51,346 bases of DNA, from positions 1-51,346 of the forward strand of contig JAAZNF010000040.1 in assembly GCA_012798435.1 (NCBI GenBank), given 5' to 3'. Below, in pieces: positions 10,808 to 20,751 of this stretch (position 1 is the first letter of the stretch; each line of letters begins with the position of its first letter). A program made the translations under genes and the position numbers. Source of the stretch: Myxococcales bacterium. GTDB taxonomy: Bacteria > Myxococcota > B64-G9. Below the pieces are notes generated by a model. That model was not told the DNA's origin, did not search any database, and saw only the letters and a program-made list of their open reading frames with translations.

Positions 10808-13800
10808 ATGCAAGAGCGGTTCGTGGGAATCGACGTCGGCTCGGTGAGCGCCAGCGCGGCGGTGGTGGACGGGGCCGGGGACCTGCTCGCCTGGGCCAGC
10901 CGTCCCCACGGCGGCCGGCCGGAGAAGGTCCTCGGCGAGGTCCTGGCCGACCTCGGCGCCGGCGCGGACGTTTTGCGCGCGGCCACCGCCTCCACCGCCC
11001 GGGGCGTCTCGGCCGCTCTGCGCGTCAACGACGTGGTAGCCGCGGTGCGCGCGGCTGAGCGGCTACACCCCGGCCTGGGGGCTCTGCTCGTGGTAGGTGG
11101 AGAGCGCTTCAGCCTCACTCTGTTTCGAGAGGATGGCCGCTACCTCTACACCCGCTACAACACCCTTTGTGCCGCCGGGACCGGGAGCTTTCTGGACCAG
11201 CAGGCGCGACGCCTTGGGCTCGCGGACGCGGCCGAACTGGCTCGGCGGGCGCTGGAGAACCAGGCCGAGCCGCCGCGCATCGCCACCCGTTGCGCGGTGT
11301 TCGCAAAAACCGATCTCATCCACGCCCAGCAGGAAGGACACGCGCTGCCCGCCATCTGCGACGGCCTATGCCGGGGCCTGGCGGCCAATCTTCACGATAC
11401 GCTCTTTGCGGGCGAGGAGGCGCGCGCGCCGGTGGTCTTCGCGGGCGGGGTGGCCCTGAACCGCGCCACCCGGCGCCACTTGGAGGCGCTGTGCGGCTTG
11501 GCCTTCACGGTCGATGAGACGGCGCAGGTATACTGCGCTTACGGGGCGGCTCTCTCCCTGCTCGATGCGACGCGCGGACAGGAGCGTGCGGTAGACATCG
11601 AGGATGTGGTTGCGGCGGAGCCAGCGCCGGCGGCCGCGCGAGCCTACTTCCCGCCGCTCGAGGCCTTGAAGGGACGCTACCCGGATTTCTCGGCGCACCG
11701 AAGCTACGTCTTTTCGCCACGGCAGGTCGCGCTGCCGGAGCCGGTCGAGGTGGACGACTATCGCCCGACCTCGGGAAAGCTCACGGCCTTTTTGGGTATG
11801 GACATCGGCTCGACCTCGACCAAGGCGGTGTTGTTGGGGGAGGGCCAGGAGGCCGAGCCGCCGGTGCTGGCAGGCTTCTACACCCGTACCGCCGGACGTC
11901 CATTGGAGGCGGTGCAGGGAATCTTCGAGGCCGCCCACGATTGGGCAACGAGGTGCGGGGCCGAGCTCGAAGTCCGCGGCGCCGGCACCACCGGCTCGGG
12001 ACGAAAGTTCATCGGTTCATTGGTTCGCGCCGATCTGGTGCTCGACGAGATCACGGCGCACGCGCGCGCGGCGGTGGAGCTGGACCCGTCCGTGGATACT
12101 ATCATCGAGATCGGCGGCCAGGACGCCAAGTTCACGAGCCTGAGCCGCGGTGTGGTCACCCAGTCCATCATGAACCACGTGTGCGCCGCTGGCACCGGCA
12201 GCTTCATCGAGGAGCAGGCCCGCCGCCTGGGTTGCCCGCTCGCCGAAATGGCTGGGCGTACGGAGGGGCGCCGCTCGCCGCTGGCTTCGGACCGCTGCAC
12301 GGTGTTCATGGAGCGCGACCTCAATCAGTTCTTGGCCGAGGGCTACGAACCAAACGAGGTGCTGTGCGCGGTGTTGCACGCGGTGCGTGACAACTACCTG
12401 CTCAAGGTGGCCCGCGAGGGGCACATCGGCCGGCAGGTGTGGTTTCAGGGGGCCACCGCCAAGAACCGTTCGCTGGTGGCCGCCTTTGAGCAGAAGCTCG
12501 AGCGGCCGGTCCACGTCTCGCGCTACTGCCACCTTACCGGCGCCCTGGGCGTGGCCCTGGAGCTGCAAAGCCTGGCCGCCGCCGGCAAGCTCGGCCCCAG
12601 CGCTTTTCGTGGCCTCTCGCTGTACCGGGAGCGCATCCCGGTGCGCGGCGAGGTGTGCACCCTATGCCACAACAACTGCAAGCTGCGTCTGGCCGAGATC
12701 AACGGGCAGACGGTAGGTTTCGGCTACCTGTGTGGCCGGGAGCCTTCCGAACAGCGCTTCGTCTCGGCCAACCGCTCCGGCTTCGATCTGCTGGAGGCCC
12801 GCCGCAAACACTTTGCCTTCGAGCCGCGGCCCGGGCCCGAAAAGATCCTGGTGGGGCTTCCGGCAGCGCTGCACCTCGTGGAAGATTTGCCGTTGTGGCG
12901 GCGTTTCTTCGACGAACTCGGCCTGCGGGTGTTGACCAGCCAGGCGCTCTCGGAGCCGGTCGCGCGCGGCAAGAAACTCACCGGCGCCGAGTTCTGCGCC
13001 CCCATCTCCGCCTGGCACGCGCACGTGGCCTGGCTACTCGAGCGCTGCGATTTCGTGTTCGCACCATTCTATCTCGAGGCCGAGCACCCGCCCGAAGACC
13101 GGCGCCAGTTCTGCTACTACACCCAGTACGCCCCGGCGCTGGCGGGCCAGGCGGTCGGGAACAAAGCCCGCGCGAAGCTGCTCCAGCCGCTGATCCACGT
13201 CGGCCAGCGGAAGTTCAACTCGTACGCACGGCTCCACGCCGCGCTCCAGCCGGTGCTCCAGGGCCGGCTCGGCAGAGACGGCGTCGTCCGCGCATGGGAG
13301 ACCGCCAGCGCCTGGTTCGAGGAGCGGCGCGCGGCCCTGCCAGAAGTCATGCAGCAGGCCCTGGGGGCGAAAGACGACGTCGCGGTAGTGCTGCTGGGTC
13401 GGCCCTACACCGTGCTCTCGCCGGCCATGAACGCCGGCATCCCCGGCATCTTCGGCCGGCTGGGGGTCAAGGCCTTCTCCCAGGACATGCTGCCGCAACA
13501 GGAGCCGGCGGAGCTCCGGGCGCTGCTGCGCGCCTCCAAGTGGTTCCAGAGCCGGCGCATCTTCGCCGCCGCGGATGCGGTCGGCCGGACCGACGGGCTG
13601 TACCCGGTGCTGCTCACCTCCTTCAAGTGCACCCCGGACGCCTGCACCATGGAGTACATCCGGCGCATCCTGGACGCCCACCAGAAGCCCTACCTGGTGC
13701 TCCAGCTCGACGAGCACGACTCGCGAGTGGGCTACGAGACCCGCATCGAGGCGGCCCTGCGGGCGTTTCGCAACCACCGGCAGGGTTCACGGCCCCGCAC

Positions 13801-15076
13801 GGACCAGGCCCAGCTCTCGCGGGTGCCGGTTCGCATCAAGCGGGCCGGCGGGCGCACGGTGTTCGTGCCGCCCTGGGACACCCTGGGCACGCGGCTGTTC
13901 ACGGCGGTGCTGCGCCGGACGGGCGCGGACGCGCGGCTGATCCCGGAAACCCCCACGCTGATCCGTGAGAGCCTGGGCCACAACACCGGCCAGTGCCTGC
14001 CGCTGTCCATCATCGTGCACGAGTTCATCCGGGCGGTGCGGCAGGCGAACCTGGACCCGGCGCAGACGGCGCTGTGGATGCCGACCTCCTCCATTGGCTG
14101 CAACATCTGCTTCTTCCCGCAGTACGGAAAGGCCTTGCTGGAGAGCATCGGGGGCGGCTTCGAGAAGGCGGCCATCTACGCCGGGGAACCGAGCTGCCAG
14201 GAGATCTCGGCGAGGGCCATCCTGCACTCCTTCTACGCCTTCACCTTCGCGGGCATGCTGCGCCGCATGATCTGCCGGGTGCGGCCCTACGAGAAGCACC
14301 CGGGCGAAACCGACCGGGCCGCGGCCTGGGCCATGGACCTGTTCGAGCGCACGCTGCTCGAGGATCTGCCCCGGCGCCGTGCGGTGCGGCAAGTGGTGGA
14401 CGCCTTCTTGCAGATCGGCGTGGAGCGAGAGCCGCGCCCGCTGGTGGCCATCTTCGGTGACCTGTACTGCCGAGACAACGACGTGTTCAACCAGGAGCTG
14501 GTGCGGCTCATCGAACGGCACGGCGGAGAGGCCCTGTGCACTCCCTACACCGAGTACACCCGCATCATCGCCGGCCCCTACCTGCGCAAGTGGTGGCGCG
14601 AGGGGTTGTACCGGGACGTCTTGCTCACCGCGCCGTTCGCCATGGGCTTCGAGCTGCTGGAGTACCCCTTCCGTCGTGAGTTCCAGCGGGTGCTGGGGCG
14701 GCGGCCGGTGGTGCGGCGGCGCGATCGCCCCGAGAAGATCCTCTCCCGCTTCGGCGTGAGCATGTTCCACACCGGCGAGAGCTTCGACAACCTGCTCAAG
14801 ATCTTCCACCTCGTCGAACGCTACCCGGAGATCTCGCTCTTCGTGCAGACCAACCCGGCCTTCTGCTGCCCCTCGCTGGTGACCGAGGCCATGGCGAACC
14901 GCATCGAGCGCGAGACGGGCGTGCCGGTGGTCACCGTGACCTACGACGGCACCAGCGCCGACCACAACCAGCGGGTGGTGCCGTACCTGGAGCTGGCGGT
15001 CGGCAAGGCCGGTGGGGTGGGGCGAGCGGCAAATCTGCCCGCGCAAGCTTCGGAGGCCCCGCGCCCGGTCGCGTGA
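10808..15076 (+). CDS. Fused double acyl-CoA dehydratase activase / dehydratase-like Fe-S protein
   Basis: A 1422-residue protein. Two ASKHA-fold BadF/BadG/BcrA/BcrD-type ATPase domains lie in tandem (about 1-255 and 328-590), opening with GIDVGS and MDIGSTSTKA. Each keeps the two cysteines that hold the bridging 4Fe-4S cluster in HgdC-type activases: C121 and C162 in the first, C459 (CAAGTGSF) and C497 in the second. A CxLCxxNC motif at about 616-622 begins the DUF2229-like middle part. The last 400 residues resemble the 2-hydroxyacyl-CoA dehydratase/double-cubane-cluster family, with conserved IGCNICFFPQYG and FCCPS stretches. Such proteins use ATP to push electrons to very low potential. 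The length suits the roughly 1400-residue stand-alone members of this family. Substrate unknown; no dehydratase alpha/beta genes are nearby. It is flanked by convergent minus-strand genes and probably forms its own unit. Confidence 0.88.
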   Translation: MQERFVGIDVGSVSASAAVVDGAGDLLAWASRPHGGRPEKVLGEVLADLGAGADVLRAATASTARGVSAALRVNDVVAAVRAAERLHPGLGALLVVGGERFSLTLFREDGRYLYTRYNTLCAAGTGSFLDQQARRLGLADAAELARRALENQAEPPRIATRCAVFAKTDLIHAQQEGHALPAICDGLCRGLAANLHDTLFAGEEARAPVVFAGGVALNRATRRHLEALCGLAFTVDETAQVYCAYGAALSLLDATRGQERAVDIEDVVAAEPAPAAARAYFPPLEALKGRYPDFSAHRSYVFSPRQVALPEPVEVDDYRPTSGKLTAFLGMDIGSTSTKAVLLGEGQEAEPPVLAGFYTRTAGRPLEAVQGIFEAAHDWATRCGAELEVRGAGTTGSGRKFIGSLVRADLVLDEITAHARAAVELDPSVDTIIEIGGQDAKFTSLSRGVVTQSIMNHVCAAGTGSFIEEQARRLGCPLAEMAGRTEGRRSPLASDRCTVFMERDLNQFLAEGYEPNEVLCAVLHAVRDNYLLKVAREGHIGRQVWFQGATAKNRSLVAAFEQKLERPVHVSRYCHLTGALGVALELQSLAAAGKLGPSAFRGLSLYRERIPVRGEVCTLCHNNCKLRLAEINGQTVGFGYLCGREPSEQRFVSANRSGFDLLEARRKHFAFEPRPGPEKILVGLPAALHLVEDLPLWRRFFDELGLRVLTSQALSEPVARGKKLTGAEFCAPISAWHAHVAWLLERCDFVFAPFYLEAEHPPEDRRQFCYYTQYAPALAGQAVGNKARAKLLQPLIHVGQRKFNSYARLHAALQPVLQGRLGRDGVVRAWETASAWFEERRAALPEVMQQALGAKDDVAVVLLGRPYTVLSPAMNAGIPGIFGRLGVKAFSQDMLPQQEPAELRALLRASKWFQSRRIFAAADAVGRTDGLYPVLLTSFKCTPDACTMEYIRRILDAHQKPYLVLQLDEHDSRVGYETRIEAALRAFRNHRQGSRPRTDQAQLSRVPVRIKRAGGRTVFVPPWDTLGTRLFTAVLRRTGADARLIPETPTLIRESLGHNTGQCLPLSIIVHEFIRAVRQANLDPAQTALWMPTSSIGCNICFFPQYGKALLESIGGGFEKAAIYAGEPSCQEISARAILHSFYAFTFAGMLRRMICRVRPYEKHPGETDRAAAWAMDLFERTLLEDLPRRRAVRQVVDAFLQIGVEREPRPLVAIFGDLYCRDNDVFNQELVRLIERHGGEALCTPYTEYTRIIAGPYLRKWWREGLYRDVLLTAPFAMGFELLEYPFRREFQRVLGRRPVVRRRDRPEKILSRFGVSMFHTGESFDNLLKIFHLVERYPEISLFVQTNPAFCCPSLVTEAMANRIERETGVPVVTVTYDGTSADHNQRVVPYLELAVGKAGGVGRAANLPAQASEAPRPVA

Positions 15077-15100
15077 GCGGGGTTGCGGGCGCGGGCCGCT

Positions 15101-15630
15101 TCAGGGGTACGGGATCTCCTCGAACTCGCCGCGCTTGTTCACCTGGAACATCCCCAGGGAATCGCGCTCGGCGGAACCCTTGCCGCAGGCGGAGGCGGGG
15201 GACTCTCGCAGGAGCTCGAAGTTCCAGGGGAGGTCGTCGGGGCCCGGCGCGAACGGCCCCGTGGCGGGGGCGCGCCGGCGCACCTGGTAGCATTCCGGGT
15301 GCTCGCGCATGTCCGGATAGCGGCACTGGAGGTGCGAAAGCGCGATGGCGTAGGCCTGCTCCTGGGAACGAGGTGTCTCGGAGATCGGGGCGGGGGGACA
15401 CTCGACAACCGTCCGGGAGGTAACGGCGCACCCCGAGAAAGCGCATCCAAGGATCGAGGCGCCGAACAGCGCGACGCAGAACCCAAGAGTCGGCGCCCCG
15501 GGTCGTCGCCCTCGAGTAAGACCCCAACTTGCGATCGAGCGCGCAGGCGTTGCTGGCCCCGCGGCCGGTCGCGCCCGGTGACGGCAGCGCGAGCGAGAAA
15601 CGATTTTCCGGAAGAGACGGCTCATGGACG

Positions 15631-15634
<4 letters not shown>
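15101..15634 (-). CDS. Small Cys-rich exported or lipoprotein, unknown function
   Basis: A 177-residue protein of no recognised family. The hydrophobic segment GFCVALFGASILGCAFSGC near residues 51-69 ends in lipobox-like cysteines, suggesting a lipoprotein. An unusual Arg-rich stretch of about 48 residues precedes it. The start is supported by an ATGA overlap with the stop of the MopE-like gene, so the pair is translationally coupled; no nearer ATG, GTG or TTG lies in frame. The mature part ends in a short region rich in Glu and Pro. It may be a partner of the MopE-like protein on the cell surface, but only gene order supports that. Confidence 0.6.
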
Positions 15635-17028
<1,394 letters not shown>

Positions 17029-17065
17029 CACAGGAGGACTCGCTCCAACTATCCGTTGTGCAATT

Positions 17066-17092
17066 ATTATACTAAAGACAGGACACGGTCAA
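17066..17092 (-). promoter_or_regulatory. Promoter of the MopE-like gene
   Basis: On the minus strand TTGACC (17092-17087) is followed after 15 bases by a perfect TATAAT (17071-17066). The spacer is shorter than ideal, but this is an AT-rich island in high-GC sequence, about 38 bases upstream of the start. Confidence 0.5.
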
Positions 17093-17132
17093 TCGGGCCG
17101 CCCGCACCGCAACGGTTGCACGGGTTGCGCGG

Positions 17133-18173
17133 CTACCGCTGGCGGTCCTGGGAGCGCAGCGTCCAGCCGATGAGCTGGTACAGCACGCGCGCGCCCACGT
17201 TGCCGTCCCACTCGTCGCCGCCGGAGGGAGCCGGGGCCACCTCGCACAGGTCGAAGCCCATGATGGTGCGGCCGCTCTCCACCACCGCCCGCAGCACCTG
17301 GCACGCCTGGAAGAACGAGAGCCCACCGGGCACCGGGGTGCCGGTGTGGGGGCAGAGCGCCGGGTCGAGGCCGTCGATGTCGAACGAGACGTACACCCGC
17401 CTCGGCAGGCTCTCGGCGACGCGGCGCAGCAGGCGGCCCCATCCCCCCTGGGCCTGGAGGGCGCGCTGGAGGTCGCTATCGAAGAAGGTCCGGATCTGGC
17501 CGCGGCTATTCTGGATCAGGCGATATTCCTCCTGGCCGAAGTCGCGGATGCCGAGCTGGACGATGCGCGCCACCCCGGCCAGGCGGGCGAAGGCGTTGAA
17601 CATGATGGAGGCGTGGCTGAAGGTGAAGCCTTCGTAGGCGCGTCGCAAGTCGGCATGGGCATCGAAGTGGAGGATACCCAGGCCGGGAAAGCGTTCGGCG
17701 CAGGCGGCGATGGCTCCATAGGGCACGGCGTGATCCCCGCCCAGGATACCCGGGATGCGGCCTGCCCGCAGCAGGCGATCGGTCTTCGCGAACACCCAGC
17801 GGTTGAGCGACTCGCTTATGCGGTTGACGGCGTCGGCCGCCTTGCGGATCGCTAGCGAACCGTTCTCGGCGCCGCCGGCGGCGATGACCTTCTCGGCGAG
17901 CTTGCGGGCGGCGCGGTTCCATGCGCGGACGCGGCGGTCCTCCGGCATCAGGACGATGCCGGCCTGGTAGGGGCGGCCGATCTCGGGGGCGAAGAGCTCG
18001 ACCTGCCGCGAGGCCTCGAGGATGGCCCGGGGGCCGCGGCTCGTCCCGGCGCGGTAGGAGGTGGTGGCGTCGAAGGGCACGGGCACCAGCACCACCCGCG
18101 CCTTGTCGTTTCGGGTGGGCAGGCCGAAGATGCCCGAGCCGGGCTTTGCGGCGGCATCCGGATCGAAGGTCAT
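17133..18173 (-). CDS. Agmatinase/arginase-family ureohydrolase
   Basis: A 346-residue cytoplasmic enzyme of the ureohydrolase superfamily, which splits guanidino compounds at a dinuclear manganese site. The metal-binding motifs are all present: GGDH at 145-148, DAHAD at 171-175 and SFDIDGLDP at 263-271. A late GFDLCEVAP segment matches the family. The length fits agmatinase-like members, with a longer region between residues 80 and 140 than the shortest enzymes. Agmatine (to putrescine and urea) is the most likely substrate, but arginase or formiminoglutamase activity cannot be excluded from sequence alone. It stands between the MopE-like gene and the divergent cyclase, with about 110 bases separating it from the cyclase start. 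Confidence 0.88.
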   Translation of the reverse strand: MTFDPDAAAKPGSGIFGLPTRNDKARVVLVPVPFDATTSYRAGTSRGPRAILEASRQVELFAPEIGRPYQAGIVLMPEDRRVRAWNRAARKLAEKVIAAGGAENGSLAIRKAADAVNRISESLNRWVFAKTDRLLRAGRIPGILGGDHAVPYGAIAACAERFPGLGILHFDAHADLRRAYEGFTFSHASIMFNAFARLAGVARIVQLGIRDFGQEEYRLIQNSRGQIRTFFDSDLQRALQAQGGWGRLLRRVAESLPRRVYVSFDIDGLDPALCPHTGTPVPGGLSFFQACQVLRAVVESGRTIMGFDLCEVAPAPSGGDEWDGNVGARVLYQLIGWTLRSQDRQR

Positions 18174-18246
18174 GTTTCACCTCGGGTTGGAGTCGGCCGC
18201 AGGGTACAACCGGAGCGCACCCTTGGCAAATGGCGGCATGAATTGC

Positions 18247-18275
18247 TTGGCACCTCGGGAGCGAGAACGTATAAT
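18247..18275 (+). promoter_or_regulatory. Strong sigma-70-like promoter of the cyclase operon
   Basis: TTGGCA (18247-18252), a 17-base spacer and a perfect TATAAT (18270-18275). Transcription would begin near 18282-18283, exactly at the in-frame GTG, predicting a leaderless mRNA. The overlapping string TGGCACC-N4-GAGC (18248-18262) also keeps the sigma-54 GG-N10-GC spacing, but its -12 side is poor, so sigma-70 is preferred. Confidence 0.65.
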
Positions 18276-18282
18276 CCCGCCC

Positions 18283-19752
18283 GTGGAAGGCGAGGGCCGA
18301 AACAAGCCGCGCATCACACTGGCGTTCAAGCTCACCCTGTTCACCGGTGTGCTGGTGATCCTGGTGTGCGGGGCCATGGCGTATTTCCTGGTCTTTCGCT
18401 CTGCCGAGCAGCGCACCGAGGCCATGGCCTCGCGGGTGGAGGCGCTCACCAAGATCGTCGGCGGCATGAAGGCCTCCGGCATCCAGGGGCGCCAGTACGA
18501 TCCTTTCCTGGTGAAGACCCTGGTGGACCACGGCCAGGGGCTGGGGACCGACCTGTGTTTCGTGGTGTTCGAGGAACCGGGCAAACCGCCGGAGGGCGTG
18601 GTCAACCGCGCCTGCATCGAGGAGGCGGCTCCCGAGCTGGCTCGGGCCACCGCCGGCCGGCCGGAGGAAGAGGTGTTTGCGGTATTGGCCAAATGCGCCT
18701 CCCGGCAGGAGCATCTGTGGGTCCAGTCGCTCCAGGTGCGGCCATCGCGGGAGGCGCCGCTGATCTTGCGGGCCACCCTCGGTTTCTCCGCGCTTACGCT
18801 GGACCGGGAGCTGCGCCGCTCTCTTTCGGCCAACGCGGCGATCACCGGGGTGTCCGTCCTGGCCGGCCTGCTCATGGCCTTCTTGTTGGCGCGGCAGTTT
18901 GCCCGGCCCATCCGGGCGGTGGCCGAGGCCATGGGACAGGTGGCCGCGGGAGACCTCAGCCGCAGCCTGTCGGTGCAAAGCCGAGACGAGGTGGGCCTGC
19001 TGGCCTCGGCCTTCAACGTGATGACCCGCGGCTTGCGCGAACGCGAGCGCATCAAGAGCACCTTTGCGCGCTACGTCTCGGACTCGGTGGCCGAGCGCAT
19101 CCTCAAGGAGGAGAAGGACATCGACCTGCGCGGTGAGTTGCGGGAGGTCACCATCCTGTTTCTGGACATCCGCGGGTTCACTGCGCTGGTGGAGCATCTC
19201 TCGCCGCAGGAGGTGGTATCGCTGCTCAACGACTACTTCGAGATCATCATCGACATCATCTTTCGCTTCGAGGGCACCATCAACAAGTTCATCGGCGACT
19301 CCATCCTGGCCATCTATGGCGCGCCGCAGGAGGTCGAGCGACCCGAGCTGCGGGCGGTGCTCACCGCGGCGGAGATCCAGCGGGCGGTGGGAGAGTTCAA
19401 CTGGCGCCGCATGCAGATCGGCAAGCCGGTGGCCAACTTCGGCATCGGCATCCACGCCGGCGAGGCCATCGCCGGCAACATCGGCTCGGCCCGACGCATG
19501 GAGTACACCGTCATCGGCCGCTCGGTGAACCTGGCCCAGCGCATTCAGGCCAGCAGCCACGAGGGGCAGATCCTGATCAGCGAGAGCGTGAGAAAGAGCG
19601 TCGAGGACCTGGTGTTCACACAGGCATTGGAGCCGGTGTTCCTCAAGGGCATCCTGGAGCCGATCGAGTTGTTCGAGGTGACGAACGTGCGCTGGGACGC
19701 GCTCCCCGCGCAATTCGTTGCGCCCCGGACAGCAACGAGGAAAAGTACATGA
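18283..19752 (+). CDS. Membrane-bound class III adenylate/guanylate cyclase with HAMP domain
   Basis: From the GTG at 18283 this is a 489-residue receptor cyclase that makes cAMP or cGMP. Order: TM1 (about 11-37), a periplasmic sensor domain, TM2 (about 185-204), HAMP (about 205-258) and a class III cyclase domain. Catalytic features: metal Asp D295 in FLDIRGFT and D339 in FIGDS, Lys K335, and the transition-state N416 and R420 in SVNLAQR. The usual IGDxVN Asp is Arg (R413). The GTG start places a short basic tail before TM1 and fits the promoter just upstream; an ATG at 18238 would lie within the promoter. The stop overlaps the next gene as ATGA. It heads an operon of envelope proteins, so it may report periplasmic or cell-wall state. 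A Crp/Fnr-type protein, a possible reader of the product, is encoded at about 44 kb. Confidence 0.88.
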   Translation: MEGEGRNKPRITLAFKLTLFTGVLVILVCGAMAYFLVFRSAEQRTEAMASRVEALTKIVGGMKASGIQGRQYDPFLVKTLVDHGQGLGTDLCFVVFEEPGKPPEGVVNRACIEEAAPELARATAGRPEEEVFAVLAKCASRQEHLWVQSLQVRPSREAPLILRATLGFSALTLDRELRRSLSANAAITGVSVLAGLLMAFLLARQFARPIRAVAEAMGQVAAGDLSRSLSVQSRDEVGLLASAFNVMTRGLRERERIKSTFARYVSDSVAERILKEEKDIDLRGELREVTILFLDIRGFTALVEHLSPQEVVSLLNDYFEIIIDIIFRFEGTINKFIGDSILAIYGAPQEVERPELRAVLTAAEIQRAVGEFNWRRMQIGKPVANFGIGIHAGEAIAGNIGSARRMEYTVIGRSVNLAQRIQASSHEGQILISESVRKSVEDLVFTQALEPVFLKGILEPIELFEVTNVRWDALPAQFVAPRTATRKST

Positions 19753-20738
19753 AATCCAAACTCGCGACAGCCATCTCGGCCATCCTCCTAGCCGCCCTGT
19801 GTAGTTTGTGGGCCTGCGATCGTAACGGTCCCGAGCCGGAGAAGGATCTCACCATCGTGGTGGAAGCCGATCGCAGCAAGATCGCCCAGGAGGAGAAGGC
19901 CCTGGCCGAGAAGCGGTCGCTCTTCGAGCAGGAGAAGGAGGCCCTGGAGCGGGAGCGGCGGGAGCTCGAGCAGGCGCGCGAGCAGGCCAGGGGCGTGGAT
20001 CAGGTGCAAGAGAAGCGCCTGCTGGACAGCGAGCGCCGCCTGGCCGAAAAAGAGCGGGCCATGCGCGAACGCGAGGCCTCCCTGGAAGCCGAGCGTGCCA
20101 CCATCGACAAGCAAAAGCAGGCCCTGGGGGTCAAGGCGGGGGCAGCAGGGCTTCCGGGTGCCGAGATCCTCCAGCGCGAGCGCGGGCTGGCCGAACGCGA
20201 ACGGGGCCTTGCACAACGGGAAGGCCTGCTGGCCCAGCGGGAGAAGTCGCTGGCCGAGCGCGAGGCGGAGCTGGCGCGCCGGGAGGCGGCCTTCCTCAAG
20301 CTGCAGGGACAGCCGGTGCGCGTACTGGCCCCGACGGCAGGCGGCGGGTCGGCGGTCACCCGACAAGCAGTGGACAGATCCCTGAAGGACGCGCTGGCAC
20401 GCATGCGGCAGAAGGGGCTGTTGTGGGCCGATCTGCCGGCGGAGGTGTCAGGTGTCCAGGCCGAGGTCACGCGGGCCCTGAAGAAGAACGAACTGGCGCG
20501 CGCTGCGGACCTGGTCGAGCAACTGGACGTCGCGGTGAACGCCATCCAGGTGGACGCGGACTTCATCGACCGCAAGTTCAAGTGGCTGAACGAGCTCAAA
20601 AAGAATCGCCCGCCGGCGGCGGCGGACGCGGAGACCGTGAAGACCTTGCTACGGCGGGTCACCCAGCTGGTGGGCGACGGGCAGTTCGCCGCGGCCAACC
20701 AAGAGCTCAACCGCATCCACGCCTTGCTGTCCCGCTGA
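19749..20738 (+). CDS. Coiled-coil lipoprotein
   Basis: A 329-residue exported protein starting in an ATGA overlap with the cyclase. The signal peptide ends in a lipobox (LCSLWAC), so the mature N-terminus is probably a lipidated Cys. Residues about 45-185 form a very long charged coiled coil of repeated ER/AE-rich heptads (LAERERGLAQRE-like units), followed by a compact C-terminal part to the end. There is no catalytic motif. It could be a periplasmic scaffold or tether working with the cyclase and the sensor next to it; that is inference from position only. Confidence 0.8.
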   Translation: MKSKLATAISAILLAALCSLWACDRNGPEPEKDLTIVVEADRSKIAQEEKALAEKRSLFEQEKEALERERRELEQAREQARGVDQVQEKRLLDSERRLAEKERAMREREASLEAERATIDKQKQALGVKAGAAGLPGAEILQRERGLAERERGLAQREGLLAQREKSLAEREAELARREAAFLKLQGQPVRVLAPTAGGGSAVTRQAVDRSLKDALARMRQKGLLWADLPAEVSGVQAEVTRALKKNELARAADLVEQLDVAVNAIQVDADFIDRKFKWLNELKKNRPPAAADAETVKTLLRRVTQLVGDGQFAAANQELNRIHALLSR

Positions 20739-20751
20739 AAGCGAGGCCGCC

